From assembly GCA_910574805.1 (NCBI GenBank), contig CAJTCV010000008.1:62001-126000 (forward strand): a stretch of DNA of 64,000 bases, read 5' to 3'. Position numbers and translations under genes: made by a program. The notes beneath the pieces were generated by a model. That model did not search any database. It was not told the DNA's origin and saw only the letters and a program-made list of their open reading frames with translations. This stretch comes from Lachnospiraceae bacterium (GTDB lineage Bacteria; Bacillota; Clostridia; Lachnospirales; Lachnospiraceae). Of this stretch, positions 1 through 7,757 are shown piece after piece. Position 1 is the stretch's first letter, and the number at the start of each line of letters is the position of its first letter.

Positions 1-285
1 AACGCCAGAAAGGTACTGGATGTCATCACGTCCGATGAGGCGTTGAAGCTGTATTCGGATATCAACCATGTGATCTCTCCGTCGGTCAATGTACAGGTGG
101 ACTGTATCGATGCTCTGAAACCTCTGAACGACCGGATCAATGAAGGCGTCTGTGTGCTCGGCGCCAATGCCGGTATGGAGCTGGAGCAGTGGGGGAACAC
201 ATGCCTGATCGTAAGGGAGCTGCTGAACGGAGCATCGGTGGATGAATGTATGGCGGAGTTCGACCGGTTGCAGGATGAGCTCTGA
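1..285 (+). CDS. C-terminal end of a probable sugar ABC transporter substrate-binding protein (partial)
   Basis: Only the last 94 codons are present; the frame is open from base 1 and ends at TGA 283-285. The helical end, with a run like NARKVLDVITSDEALKLYS and later LVRELLNGASVDECMAEFD, matches the usual C-terminus of extracellular solute-binding proteins of family 1, where paired helices follow the ligand-binding lobes and the last helix reads like 'LVQELLTG..T'. No signal peptide or lipobox can be checked because the N-terminus lies outside. A short intrinsic terminator follows, so this gene closes an upstream operon. An alternative identity cannot be excluded from this small piece. Confidence 0.55.
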   Translation, partial: NARKVLDVITSDEALKLYSDINHVISPSVNVQVDCIDALKPLNDRINEGVCVLGANAGMELEQWGNTCLIVRELLNGASVDECMAEFDRLQDEL

Positions 286-301
286 TGATTCGTAGAAAAG
301 G

Positions 302-329
302 AACTGCTGTATATTGCGGCAGTTTTTTT
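302..329 (+). terminator. Intrinsic terminator after the binding-protein gene
   Basis: AACTGC (302-307) pairs with GCAGTT (319-324) and the stem runs into seven T residues. It lies 17 bases after the stop codon and separates the upstream gene from the GntR operon. Confidence 0.75.
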
Positions 330-355
330 GTTTGTGAAAGAATACGAAAAAGGGG

Positions 356-404
356 TTGACAAAAGAGGCAAAGTGACATATTATTGTATTAAATCAGTAA
401 TACA
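356..404 (+). promoter_or_regulatory. Promoter and probable GntR operator of the YtrA-type operon
   Basis: TTGACA (356-361), a 17-base spacer and TATTAT (379-384) form a near-consensus sigma-A promoter. Directly after the -10 box lies the dyad TGTATTA (385-391) / TAATACA (398-404), separated by six bases. A repressor bound there would cover the transcription start. The YtrA-type GntR protein encoded 27 bases further on is the obvious candidate for autorepression; this link is inferred from position. Confidence 0.75.
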
Positions 405-430
405 GCGATACAGATGAAAGGAGTGAGCAG

Positions 431-790
431 ATGGAATGGAAACTGGATGATAATCGTCCCATATGGATACAGTTACAGGAACAGCTGACGAGAAAGATCC
501 TGTCCGGATGGTACCGCCCTGGGGAAAGACTTCCCAGCGTGCGGGATCTGGCATCAGAGGCAGGCGTGAATCCCAATACCATGCAGAGGGCGCTGGCGGG
601 ACTGGATATGGAAGGACTGACCGTGACGAACCGGACCATGGGCCGGACTGTGACGGAGGACCAGATGGTGCTGGAAGGAATGAGAGTGACGCTTGCCAAG
701 GAGATCATCCGGCAGTTTTATGAATCTGCGGCGGAGCTTGGATACACAAAGGAGCAGGCTCTGGAATTGTTGAAAAGGAGAGATGGATAG
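431..790 (+). CDS. GntR family transcriptional regulator, YtrA type
   Basis: This 119-residue protein has the GntR winged helix at about residues 10-75 (LPSVRDLASEAGVNPNTMQR is the recognition helix region) and only a short C-terminal helical tail. That small size is typical of the YtrA subfamily, which regulates adjacent ABC transporters and has no large ligand domain. The start is the ATG at 431, with AAAGGAG about 8 bases before it. The next gene begins on the base after the stop codon, so regulator, ATPase and permease form one operon. A dyad overlapping the start of transcription upstream fits autorepression. In this family the signal is often cell-envelope or antibiotic stress; the inducer here is unknown. 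Confidence 0.92.
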   Translation: MEWKLDDNRPIWIQLQEQLTRKILSGWYRPGERLPSVRDLASEAGVNPNTMQRALAGLDMEGLTVTNRTMGRTVTEDQMVLEGMRVTLAKEIIRQFYESAAELGYTKEQALELLKRRDG

Positions 791-1516
791 ATGGGCGGAA
801 TATTGATACAATGCCAGGATGTATGGAAGAATTACGGCAGCCAGCGGGCGCTGCAGGGGCTTTCTCTGCAGCTGGAAAGCGGTAAGATCGTAGGGCTTCT
901 GGGGCCCAACGGCTCCGGGAAGACGACGCTGATCAAGATACTGAACGGTCTTCTCACACCGGACAGAGGACTGGTGCTGGTGGATGGTCAGGAGCCGGGG
1001 GTGTACACCAAGTCGATCATCAGCTATCTGCCGGATAAGCCGTATTTCGCAGGATGGATGAAGGTCACTGATCTTTTTGATCTTTTCGAGGATTTTTATG
1101 AGGACTTTGACCGGGAGAAGGCGGACCACATGTGCAGGGCGCTGCAGATCGATGAGGGGCAGCGCATGAAGGCGCTTTCCAAGGGCACCAAGGAAAAAGT
1201 GCAGCTCATCCTTGTCATGAGCCGGAGAGCGAAGCTGTATCTGCTGGATGAGCCCATTGCCGGCGTGGATCCGGCAGCGCGGGATTATATCCTGACCACG
1301 ATCCTGAATAATTATAATCCGGAAGGGACGGTACTGATCTCCACCCATTTGATCTCGGATGTGGAGCGGGTGCTGGATGAGGTGCTCTTTATTCAGTATG
1401 GTCAGGTGATCCGGCAGGCACTGGTGGATGACATCCGAGAGAGAGAAGGAAAATCAGTAGACGAGCTGTTCCGGGAAGTATTCCGGACAGTGCCGTTCGG
1501 CGGAGGTGAGTGGTGA
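791..1516 (+). CDS. ABC transporter ATP-binding protein (YtrB-like)
   Basis: A 241-residue nucleotide-binding subunit. Walker A is GPNGSGKT at residues 38-45, the signature is the divergent LSKGTKEK at about 129-136, and Walker B with the catalytic Glu is LYLLDEPIAGVDP at about 149-161, followed by a His in STHLISD. The degenerate LSKG signature is common in Firmicute exporters regulated by YtrA-type GntR proteins. It begins immediately after the GntR stop and its stop (TGA 1514-1516) overlaps the permease ATG, so translation is coupled. It should energise export by the following membrane protein; substrate unknown. Confidence 0.92.
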   Translation: MGGILIQCQDVWKNYGSQRALQGLSLQLESGKIVGLLGPNGSGKTTLIKILNGLLTPDRGLVLVDGQEPGVYTKSIISYLPDKPYFAGWMKVTDLFDLFEDFYEDFDREKADHMCRALQIDEGQRMKALSKGTKEKVQLILVMSRRAKLYLLDEPIAGVDPAARDYILTTILNNYNPEGTVLISTHLISDVERVLDEVLFIQYGQVIRQALVDDIREREGKSVDELFREVFRTVPFGGGEW

Positions 1517-2370
1517 TGTTGAAAAAACTGATAAAATATGATCTGAAATCCATGTCCAGAGCCTTTATCCCCATGTGGATCCTGGCCCCGGTCGTCTCGC
1601 TCCTTTTGAGCTTTTCCATCCGGGGAACCATCGCATGGGCCAACAGCTCCATCCCCGGCAGACAGATGCTTACCCTGGGCAACGGGATCCTCACGGCAGT
1701 TATGGTCATTCTGTTCATAGGCGCCGGTATGGGGCTTCTGATTATGACGGTGGTGTTTGTAATTCAGCGGTTCTGGAACGGACTGCTGAAGGAGGAGGGC
1801 TATCTCATGTTTACGCTTCCGGTGAAGACCTGGGAGCTGATCGTATCCAAGGCGGTGACGGCCACGCTGATCAGCAGTATCAGTGCTGTGGTGGGTGTCT
1901 TTTCCGCAATTATTCTGGCAGTCTGCTCCACAGAAGAAGTGGTGCGCACCCTTGCCATGGCATGGAAATATTTCCTGAGTTATTTGATTCATGTGGATCC
2001 GATTTTCTGGATTGATCTGGTACTGTTTATACTGGTGCTGGTGGCGGGCACTGTGAAGAGCATCTATCATGTATACGCAGCCATGTCTCTGGGACATCTG
2101 TTCCAGACCCATAAGGTCGTGGGCTCCTGCGTCTCCTATATCGGGATCTCCATGGTAGTATCCATTATCACCAATATCATCGGTACCGTGGTGTCCCTGG
2201 CTCTGCCGGATGACTGGACGTACTACTGGGGGTTCACCTATCGGGAGGGAATGTTTGGCATGCTGAGCGCAGCATACCTTCTGTATATGCTGGTATTCGC
2301 ACTGCTGGAGACCATGGTATATCACGTGATCACAGAGCGGATCCTGTCCACAAAGCTGAATCTTGAGTGA
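1516..2370 (+). CDS. ABC transporter permease of the GntR-linked exporter
   Basis: A polytopic membrane protein of about 284 residues with some six hydrophobic segments and a short basic N-terminus (MLKKLIKYDLKSMSRAF), typical of ABC-2 type subunits paired with YtrB-like ATPases. The start is taken as ATG 1516, which overlaps the upstream TGA and has GGAGGT eight bases before it; two in-frame GTG codons (1510, 1513) are possible but poorly spaced. It is the last gene of the operon, followed by an intrinsic terminator. Substrate cannot be told from sequence. Confidence 0.88.
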   Translation: MLKKLIKYDLKSMSRAFIPMWILAPVVSLLLSFSIRGTIAWANSSIPGRQMLTLGNGILTAVMVILFIGAGMGLLIMTVVFVIQRFWNGLLKEEGYLMFTLPVKTWELIVSKAVTATLISSISAVVGVFSAIILAVCSTEEVVRTLAMAWKYFLSYLIHVDPIFWIDLVLFILVLVAGTVKSIYHVYAAMSLGHLFQTHKVVGSCVSYIGISMVVSIITNIIGTVVSLALPDDWTYYWGFTYREGMFGMLSAAYLLYMLVFALLETMVYHVITERILSTKLNLE

Positions 2371-2398
2371 TGTTTCTTTTTGTATTATTGTATGTTTC

Positions 2399-2430
2399 AG
2401 GCGAAAGTGATTTCATTTTCGCCTGTTTTA
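2399..2430 (+). terminator. Intrinsic terminator of the GntR/ABC operon
   Basis: AGGCGAAA (2399-2406) pairs with TTTCGCCT (2417-2424), followed by GTTTTA. It begins 28 bases after the permease stop. Confidence 0.75.
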
Positions 2431-2467
2431 TGTTACAATCTTTTCAAAACAAAAACTGCTTCCGGAC

Positions 2468-2577
2468 GCCGGTCATTTTGAGAGCGGATGCGGAACTGTA
2501 AAACAGCATCCGCAGGAAAAATGGCCGGAAGGAGTTCCGGGGGCCGGGCATTTTGAAAGCGGATGCGGAACTATAAT
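2468..2577 (+). repeat. Two units of a dispersed palindromic repeat upstream of the AlkD-like gene
   Basis: Two 34-base units (2468-2501 and 2543-2576) match at 31 of 34 positions and share the core GCGGATGCGGAACT followed by a TATAA-like end. Between them AAAACAGCATCCGC (from about 2499) is complementary to the GCGGATGC of either unit, so the region can fold into alternative hairpins. Related units lie at 18664-18747 and 51612-51680. The last unit ends only about 14 bases before the start codon at 2591. Confidence 0.75.
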
Positions 2578-2590
2578 AAGGAACATAAAG

Positions 2591-3352
2591 ATGAGAGAAG
2601 AGATAAGGATCAGACTGAATGAAATGAGCGATGCAGGATACCGGGATTTTTCTGCATCGCTCATTCCGGCTTCCGGGCGCGGAACGATGCTGGGAGTGCG
2701 CCTTCCGGCACTCAGGACATATGCCAGGGAGCTGTGCCGGGGGGACTGGAGGGAAGAGCTTTCCCATGGAGAAGATATTTATTTTGAAGAGATCATGCTG
2801 AGAGGGATGATGCTCGGATATGCGTGCACAGACATTGACGAACTGCTGGCGTATCTGGCAGATTTTATCCCGCGTGTGAATAACTGGTCCGTATGCGACA
2901 GCGTGTGCAGCAGTCTGAAGCTGGCAGAGCAGTATCCGGAGAAGATCTGGGAGTTCCTGATGCCATATCTGAAGTCCGGAGAAGAATTTCCGGTCCGGGT
3001 GGGACTGATCATGCTTCTTGACCATTTTGTAAAGCTGGGAGACGGCGGAAAGAAGATCCGAAGAAGACGTAAGATCACCATGGCAGATCTCCAGGACAGG
3101 GAAGAGACAGGTCCTTATTTGGAACGGATCCTTCAGGTGCTGGACCGGGAATTTACAGAAGGATATTATGCACAGATGGCAGCGGCGTGGCTTCTGGCAG
3201 AGCTGTTCGTCACCTGTCCGGTGCGTACCCTGCGGGGCTTAAAAGAACTGCATCTGGATGCATTTACCAGAAAAAAGGCGGTGCAGAAGATCCGGGAATC
3301 CCGGATCCCGGATGCGGAAGTCAAAGAATATCTGAAAGGACGGTTTATATAA
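2591..3352 (+). CDS. DNA alkylation repair protein, AlkD-like
   Basis: This 253-residue protein has the all-helical HEAT-like sequence of the AlkD family, DNA glycosylases that remove bulky cationic alkylated bases. Recognisable parts are VRLPALRTYARELCRGDW near residue 40, the NNWSVCDSVCSS segment, and the C-terminal ...TRKKAVQKIRESRIPD. Length matches the roughly 230-250 residues usual for the family. The ATG at 2591 follows AAGGA and the palindromic repeat. Its stop overlaps the start of the next membrane-protein gene (TAATG), so they are co-translated. The catalytic Asp/Trp pair was not checked by alignment. Confidence 0.88.
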   Translation: MREEIRIRLNEMSDAGYRDFSASLIPASGRGTMLGVRLPALRTYARELCRGDWREELSHGEDIYFEEIMLRGMMLGYACTDIDELLAYLADFIPRVNNWSVCDSVCSSLKLAEQYPEKIWEFLMPYLKSGEEFPVRVGLIMLLDHFVKLGDGGKKIRRRRKITMADLQDREETGPYLERILQVLDREFTEGYYAQMAAAWLLAELFVTCPVRTLRGLKELHLDAFTRKKAVQKIRESRIPDAEVKEYLKGRFI

Positions 3353-4647
3353 TGGAATACAGCGTATACGAACTGTTGTTCTTCCTGTTCTGCTATTCCT
3401 TTCTGGGATGGTGCATGGAAACAGGATATATGGCGGTGCGCACGGGAAAATTTTTGAACCGCGGATTTTTCAATCTGCCTCTGTGTCTGTCTTACGGTTT
3501 CACCATGGATCTGCTGCTCTTGGTGATTCCCACTCTGGAAGGGGCATACGTGATCCAGTTCATCGCCTTTATGGTCATCGTCTCTGCAGGTGCACAGCTG
3601 GCGGACGAGATGTCGGTGCGGGTGACCGGAAAGCGGCTCTGGGAAAATGAAGCCCATTCTATCTACTCCGGACAGAAGCTGGGGATCGTCTACACACTGG
3701 CGCTCAGCACGGCGGCATTTCTGGTGCTCCTTCTGATTCATCCGGTCCTGTATGTGGCGTGCCAGATGCTTCCGAATCTGATCCTGCGGATTCTGGTTCT
3801 GACGCTGCTCGTTCTGCTGGCAGTGGACGGGACCGTGGTGACTTATACAGTCCGGAAACGCCCGCTGCTTCCGGGGATGCAGGCGGTGTCGGAGGAATTA
3901 AAAGAACAGAAACGCAATTTCGGCAGCTGGCTCTCGGGACATATCTGGCAGCGTCTGACGAAGGCCTACCCGAATCTGAGGCCGGCAGAGCCGGAGGAGG
4001 ACAGCGGATATGTGTTTGCCGGGGGACTCTGCCTGGACAAGATCATCTGGGTGTTTTTCCTCAGCGCCCTTCTGGGAGATCTGATTGAGACGGTCTATGT
4101 GAAGCTGACCGCGGATATCTGGATGAGCCGGTCCAGCGTGCTCTACGGCCCTTTCAGCATTGTGTGGGGTGTGGGCGCGGCGCTTCTGACGATCCTGCTT
4201 CAGAGATTTTCCCGGAAGGAAGACCGCTATATCTTTCTCGGCGGTTTCTTCCTGGGAGGAACCTATGAGTATCTGTGCAGCGTCTTCACAGAGGTGTTCT
4301 TCGGAACGACATTCTGGGATTACAGCGACATGCCGTTCAATATCGGCGGACGGACAAATCTTCTGTTCTGTGTCTTCTGGGGGATCCTGGCGCTGGTGTG
4401 GGTGAAGATCTGCTATCCGCCCATCAGCAGGCAGATTGAGCGCATACCGCCTGTGACCGGCAAGATACTGACCTGGGTGTGCGTGGCGCTCATGGCATGC
4501 GACATTCTGATCTCCATGATGGCCATGGTCCGGTATGTGGAACGGGCAGCAGGCATCGGGGCCGGCAGCCGGATAGAAGCGTTCGTAGACAGGCAGTATC
4601 CTGATGAGATGATCGAGCAGGTGTGGCCGAATCTGAGGATACAGTGA
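3352..4647 (+). CDS. Putative ABC-transporter-like membrane protein (CmpB/PF06541 type), two repeats
   Basis: A membrane protein of 431 residues starting at ATG 3352, which overlaps the AlkD stop. The N-terminal half (CYSFLGWCMETGYMAVRTGK, then FFNLPLCLSYGF) and the C-terminal half (GDLIETVYVKL, SSVLYGPFSIVWGVGA, then GGFFLGGTYEYLCSVFTE and FWDYSD) repeat the motif pattern of the putative ABC-transporter type IV family, so this is an internal duplication with about eight to ten hydrophobic segments. No ATPase is adjacent and the true function of the family is not established. A longer frame extends upstream inside the AlkD gene, but that part has no ribosome site and is antiparallel to clear coding. 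Confidence 0.75.
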   Translation: MEYSVYELLFFLFCYSFLGWCMETGYMAVRTGKFLNRGFFNLPLCLSYGFTMDLLLLVIPTLEGAYVIQFIAFMVIVSAGAQLADEMSVRVTGKRLWENEAHSIYSGQKLGIVYTLALSTAAFLVLLLIHPVLYVACQMLPNLILRILVLTLLVLLAVDGTVVTYTVRKRPLLPGMQAVSEELKEQKRNFGSWLSGHIWQRLTKAYPNLRPAEPEEDSGYVFAGGLCLDKIIWVFFLSALLGDLIETVYVKLTADIWMSRSSVLYGPFSIVWGVGAALLTILLQRFSRKEDRYIFLGGFFLGGTYEYLCSVFTEVFFGTTFWDYSDMPFNIGGRTNLLFCVFWGILALVWVKICYPPISRQIERIPPVTGKILTWVCVALMACDILISMMAMVRYVERAAGIGAGSRIEAFVDRQYPDEMIEQVWPNLRIQ

Positions 4648-4676
4648 AGCCTGCTCTGACGGGAACAGAAAAGAGG

Positions 4677-4705
4677 TTGTAAAGTGCAGTTCTCTGCAAT
4701 ATAAT
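4677..4705 (+). promoter_or_regulatory. Promoter of the RloAB/AbiL-like module with an internal dyad
   Basis: TTGTAA (4677-4682), a 17-base spacer and a perfect TATAAT (4700-4705) lie 113 bases before the ATPase start. The spacer holds the perfect dyad TGCAG-TTCT-CTGCA (4685-4698), well placed for a repressor to block RNA polymerase. The dyad as operator is inference; no regulator gene is adjacent. Confidence 0.6.
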
Positions 4706-4817
4706 GAATGCAGATTGATAAACATAATATAAGTGAGCGAATATACAGATGATAGGAAAGCGGTTTCCGGGAAGAATAAAAATGAAAGAAAAGACTGTAT
4801 GAAAAGGAGGGATGAGA

Positions 4818-6158
4818 ATGCTGCTGCGATATATTGTAAGTAATTTTAAGTCCATTGGGCATCCGGTAGAATTCAGTATGTTTCCGACGGAAGAAAATGT
4901 GGATGAGAGTTATCTGAAAACGATTAAAACAAGGGCCGGAGAATGGAAGATACTGCGCCGGGGCTGTTTTTTTGGTCCCAACGCATCCGGGAAGACTTCT
5001 TTTATTGAGTCAGTCAGTTTTGCACGCGATTTTATTGTGGATGGACAGAAAAGCGGAAAGGGAACAGGTATCAACCAGTTCAGAGGTGATTTTGATGATC
5101 TGAACGGAATTTCTCTGTTTCAGTTTATGTTTTATCTAAAGGGTGAAATTTATGAATACGGTTTTACGATGGATCGGCGACAGATACATGAGGAATGGCT
5201 GATGCGGTTGACCAAAAAAGATCTTAAACCATTATTTACAAGAGTTACGGATACCAGAGGAAGAACTGTGATCGATATAGAATCCCGGTTTGGAAAGTCG
5301 GACTCAAAGGACCGGATACTGGCGGAAGTGCTGAAAGACAGCATACAGGAGAAGCAGAAAAACCAGCTTTTTCTGTATAAATTATATGATAATGGAATAA
5401 AAAAAGCGGAAAAGATAGTCCAGTGGTTCAGAGAACTGCAGGTTATTTTTCCGGGAACAGAGGCCCGGGCACTGCCGATCCGTATGAGGGAAAATGAAGA
5501 ATTAAGAACATATATAGGCAGAGCGCTGAATGAGATGGATACGGGAGTCTTTGAAATATCAGTAGCCAGTAATGAGATAGATTTTCATGAATTTGCAGAA
5601 AAGCTGGACCTTCCCCGGGAAATTGTAGAGGATATTGAAGAGATCAAAAACGGGATTGTAAGTATATCTGGAAGATATTTTATTTTTGCAGAGGATAAAA
5701 AGAAACGGACGATATTAGTTCAGTTGAAATTTGCACACAGACTGAATGGAAAAACTGTTCAGTTTAATATCGAAGAGGAATCAGACGGAACGCAGAGACT
5801 GCTGGATTTGCTTCCAATGCTTTTTATGACCGGGCGGACACCGTTTATTTATTTTGTAGATGAGATTGACCGGAGCCTTCATACAAAACTGTCTCAGTTT
5901 TTACTGGATCGATTTATTGCTGAAGCAGAGGATGGATGGAATCAGATTATATTTACATCCCATGATGTCAATTTGATTGATTTCCGTCATTTTCGACAGG
6001 ATGAAATATGGTTTATGGAGAAGAATCATTTAGGAGAGTCTGTCCTGAGGCCATTTTCTGATTTTGAAGTAAAAGATGGACAGAATGCATTAAAAGCCTA
6101 TCTTAATGGAAGATTTGGGGCAGTTCCTGTGATAAAGGGGGGACATGGATGCCGGTGA
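4818..6158 (+). CDS. AAA family ATPase, RloA/AbiLi-like (defence module)
   Basis: A 446-residue SMC/ABC-like ATPase. Walker A is GPNASGKT at residues 53-60; later come SDGTQRLLDLLP (signature-like), IYFVDEIDRSLH with the Walker B Asp-Glu near 348-349, and FTSHDVNLID (H-loop). This arrangement is that of single-chain AAA15/RloA-type ATPases, not transporters. Start ATG 4818 is preferred over ATG 4812 because AAAGGAGG (4803-4810) is then seven bases away. It overlaps the following RloB-like gene by ten bases. The pair matches the composition of RloAB and lactococcal AbiL systems. Base composition is visibly more AT-rich than the flanks, consistent with transfer. Role in phage defence is inferred from family, not shown. 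Confidence 0.85.
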   Translation: MLLRYIVSNFKSIGHPVEFSMFPTEENVDESYLKTIKTRAGEWKILRRGCFFGPNASGKTSFIESVSFARDFIVDGQKSGKGTGINQFRGDFDDLNGISLFQFMFYLKGEIYEYGFTMDRRQIHEEWLMRLTKKDLKPLFTRVTDTRGRTVIDIESRFGKSDSKDRILAEVLKDSIQEKQKNQLFLYKLYDNGIKKAEKIVQWFRELQVIFPGTEARALPIRMRENEELRTYIGRALNEMDTGVFEISVASNEIDFHEFAEKLDLPREIVEDIEEIKNGIVSISGRYFIFAEDKKKRTILVQLKFAHRLNGKTVQFNIEEESDGTQRLLDLLPMLFMTGRTPFIYFVDEIDRSLHTKLSQFLLDRFIAEAEDGWNQIIFTSHDVNLIDFRHFRQDEIWFMEKNHLGESVLRPFSDFEVKDGQNALKAYLNGRFGAVPVIKGGHGCR

Positions 6159-6925
6159 TCAGTAATCGAGTTCCATTTTCACAAAGGCCATTCCGGACAA
6201 AAAGAGCAGCTGACAATAAAATTATCTTTCTTTCGCTGGAAGGAAGTGTAACAGAAGAAGAGTATTTTTCTATAATTACAGAGATTTATAATGGCGTCAG
6301 GACGAAAATCCAGTTTATTTCTGTTATGGAAGAGATCATAGGTACACCACCCAAACGAAGGACCTTGGAGCAGGCCAGAATGCTTGGTAAAAATCGTCCA
6401 TTGCAATTGGTAGATAAAATCGAGCAGTTTAAAGTGGAGATGGAAGAGGAATATCAGTTTTCAAAGTATTCGGACGAATTCTGGATTGTGACAGATGTGG
6501 ATGATAACTGGTCGGATACAGAAATAAGCCCAGGAAAGACACTGGCAGATGAGTGGAAAGAAGCGGTGGACATATGTGAGGAAAAAGGCTATGGATATGC
6601 GATCAGTAACCCGTTTTTTGAGATCTGGCTGTTACTGCACCATGACGAAGCAACTATAGAGGATAAGACTTTTGCAGTGACAGATGAGCATGCATATGAA
6701 AAAACAGATCATTTTAGAAAAAGACTCAAGAAACTGGATGTTCCTTTGAAAGGAAAAGGTAAGGATAAAAAACATCTCACGTTTTCGGATTATGATGCAG
6801 AAAAAGTAATGAAGGCTGTAAAAAGAGCGCAGGAGCTGCATAAAGACAGAAAGGATCTTTGTCCAAAGTATTTTGCCACAACTGTTTATCTGCTTCTGGA
6901 AAAAATACAGGGCATATTGCTGTAA
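6149..6925 (+). CDS. RloB/AbiLii-like protein with TOPRIM-type motifs (defence module)
   Basis: A 258-residue RloB-family protein. Residues 29-40 (SLEGSVTEEEYF) carry the conserved Glu of a TOPRIM-like motif, residues 113-119 (IVTDVDD) the acidic DxD motif, and 154-165 (NPFFEIWLLLHH) the hallmark of RloB proteins. TOPRIM folds in OLD, Gabija and related systems act as nucleases, so nuclease activity directed by the upstream ATPase is plausible but inferred. The start at 6149 has GGGGGG six bases before it and overlaps the ATPase gene, which implies tight coupling. There is no restriction-modification gene beside it, although RloA and RloB were first named from such loci. Confidence 0.85.
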   Translation: MPVISNRVPFSQRPFRTKRAADNKIIFLSLEGSVTEEEYFSIITEIYNGVRTKIQFISVMEEIIGTPPKRRTLEQARMLGKNRPLQLVDKIEQFKVEMEEEYQFSKYSDEFWIVTDVDDNWSDTEISPGKTLADEWKEAVDICEEKGYGYAISNPFFEIWLLLHHDEATIEDKTFAVTDEHAYEKTDHFRKRLKKLDVPLKGKGKDKKHLTFSDYDAEKVMKAVKRAQELHKDRKDLCPKYFATTVYLLLEKIQGILL

Positions 6926-7034
6926 ATTTTAAGATTTATTAAGAATTGTATCCTGGATTTTATGTTATACTGGAAACGATATACCGGGATAATATGCCCG
7001 GGATACGCAAAAGATAAGTTAAGGGAGGATGGTT

Positions 7035-7757
7035 GTGGGTGAGATGCGGGAACCTGTGATACAGGTGAAAAATCTCTATAAGGTTTTTCGGGTTGGAAAT
7101 GAAAGGGTCCGCGCCTTAAACGGCGTGGATATGACTATATATAAAGGGGAGTTCTGCGCAATTGTTGGAACCTCCGGCTCCGGTAAATCCACGATGCTGA
7201 ACATGCTGGCGGGACTGGAAAAACCGACGAAAGGCGAGGTTATCATCGCAGGACAGCATCTGGAGAAGATGAGCGAGAACCAGCTGGTGAAGTTCCGGAG
7301 GGAGAAGGTGGGCTTTATCTTTCAGTCCTTCAATCTTCTGGGAACGATGAACGCCATCGAGAATGTGGCGCTGCCGCTGACTTTCCGGGGGGTAAATAAG
7401 AAGGTACGGGAGGAGAAGGCAGTGAAGATGCTGAAGCTGGTGGGACTCCCGAAGCATATGAAGCACCGGCCCAATGAGATGTCGGGCGGGCAGCAGCAGA
7501 GGGTCGGCGTGGCCAGGGCGCTGGTGCTGGATCCGGAGATCATCTTTGCGGATGAGCCCACGGGAAACCTGGACTCCAATACTTCCGCAGAGGTGCTGAA
7601 GCTTATGCGGAAAGTGGTGCAGGAACAGAATCAGACCATGGTCATGGTCACACATGATAATCATCTGGCGGGTTTTGCAGACCGGATCTTTCATATTATA
7701 GACGGGAAGATCGTGAAGGTGGAGAACCGCAGCGAGTATAAGGAGGAAGAGGAATGA
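7035..7757 (+). CDS. MacB/LolD-type ABC transporter ATP-binding protein
   Basis: A 240-residue ATPase of the MacB class: Walker A GTSGSGKS at about 45-52, signature MSGGQQQRVGVARAL, Walker B IIFADEPTGNLDS and H-loop in VTHDN. The start is set at GTG 7035, six bases after GGGAGG; ATG 7029 would abut the ribosome site and ATG 7044 is too far. The stop overlaps the next start (ATGA at 7754). It heads a three-gene unit with a secreted, membrane-anchored protein and a MacB-like permease. Such ATPases drive mechanotransmission rather than classic import. Confidence 0.92.
   Translation: MGEMREPVIQVKNLYKVFRVGNERVRALNGVDMTIYKGEFCAIVGTSGSGKSTMLNMLAGLEKPTKGEVIIAGQHLEKMSENQLVKFRREKVGFIFQSFNLLGTMNAIENVALPLTFRGVNKKVREEKAVKMLKLVGLPKHMKHRPNEMSGGQQQRVGVARALVLDPEIIFADEPTGNLDSNTSAEVLKLMRKVVQEQNQTMVMVTHDNHLAGFADRIFHIIDGKIVKVENRSEYKEEEE

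Noticed and set aside
2572-2577. TATAAT at the end of the repeat as promoter of the AlkD-like gene
   Set aside because: It is only 13 bases from the start codon, which would leave almost no leader or ribosome site; the same spacing occurs in the other copies, so it is treated as part of the repeat.
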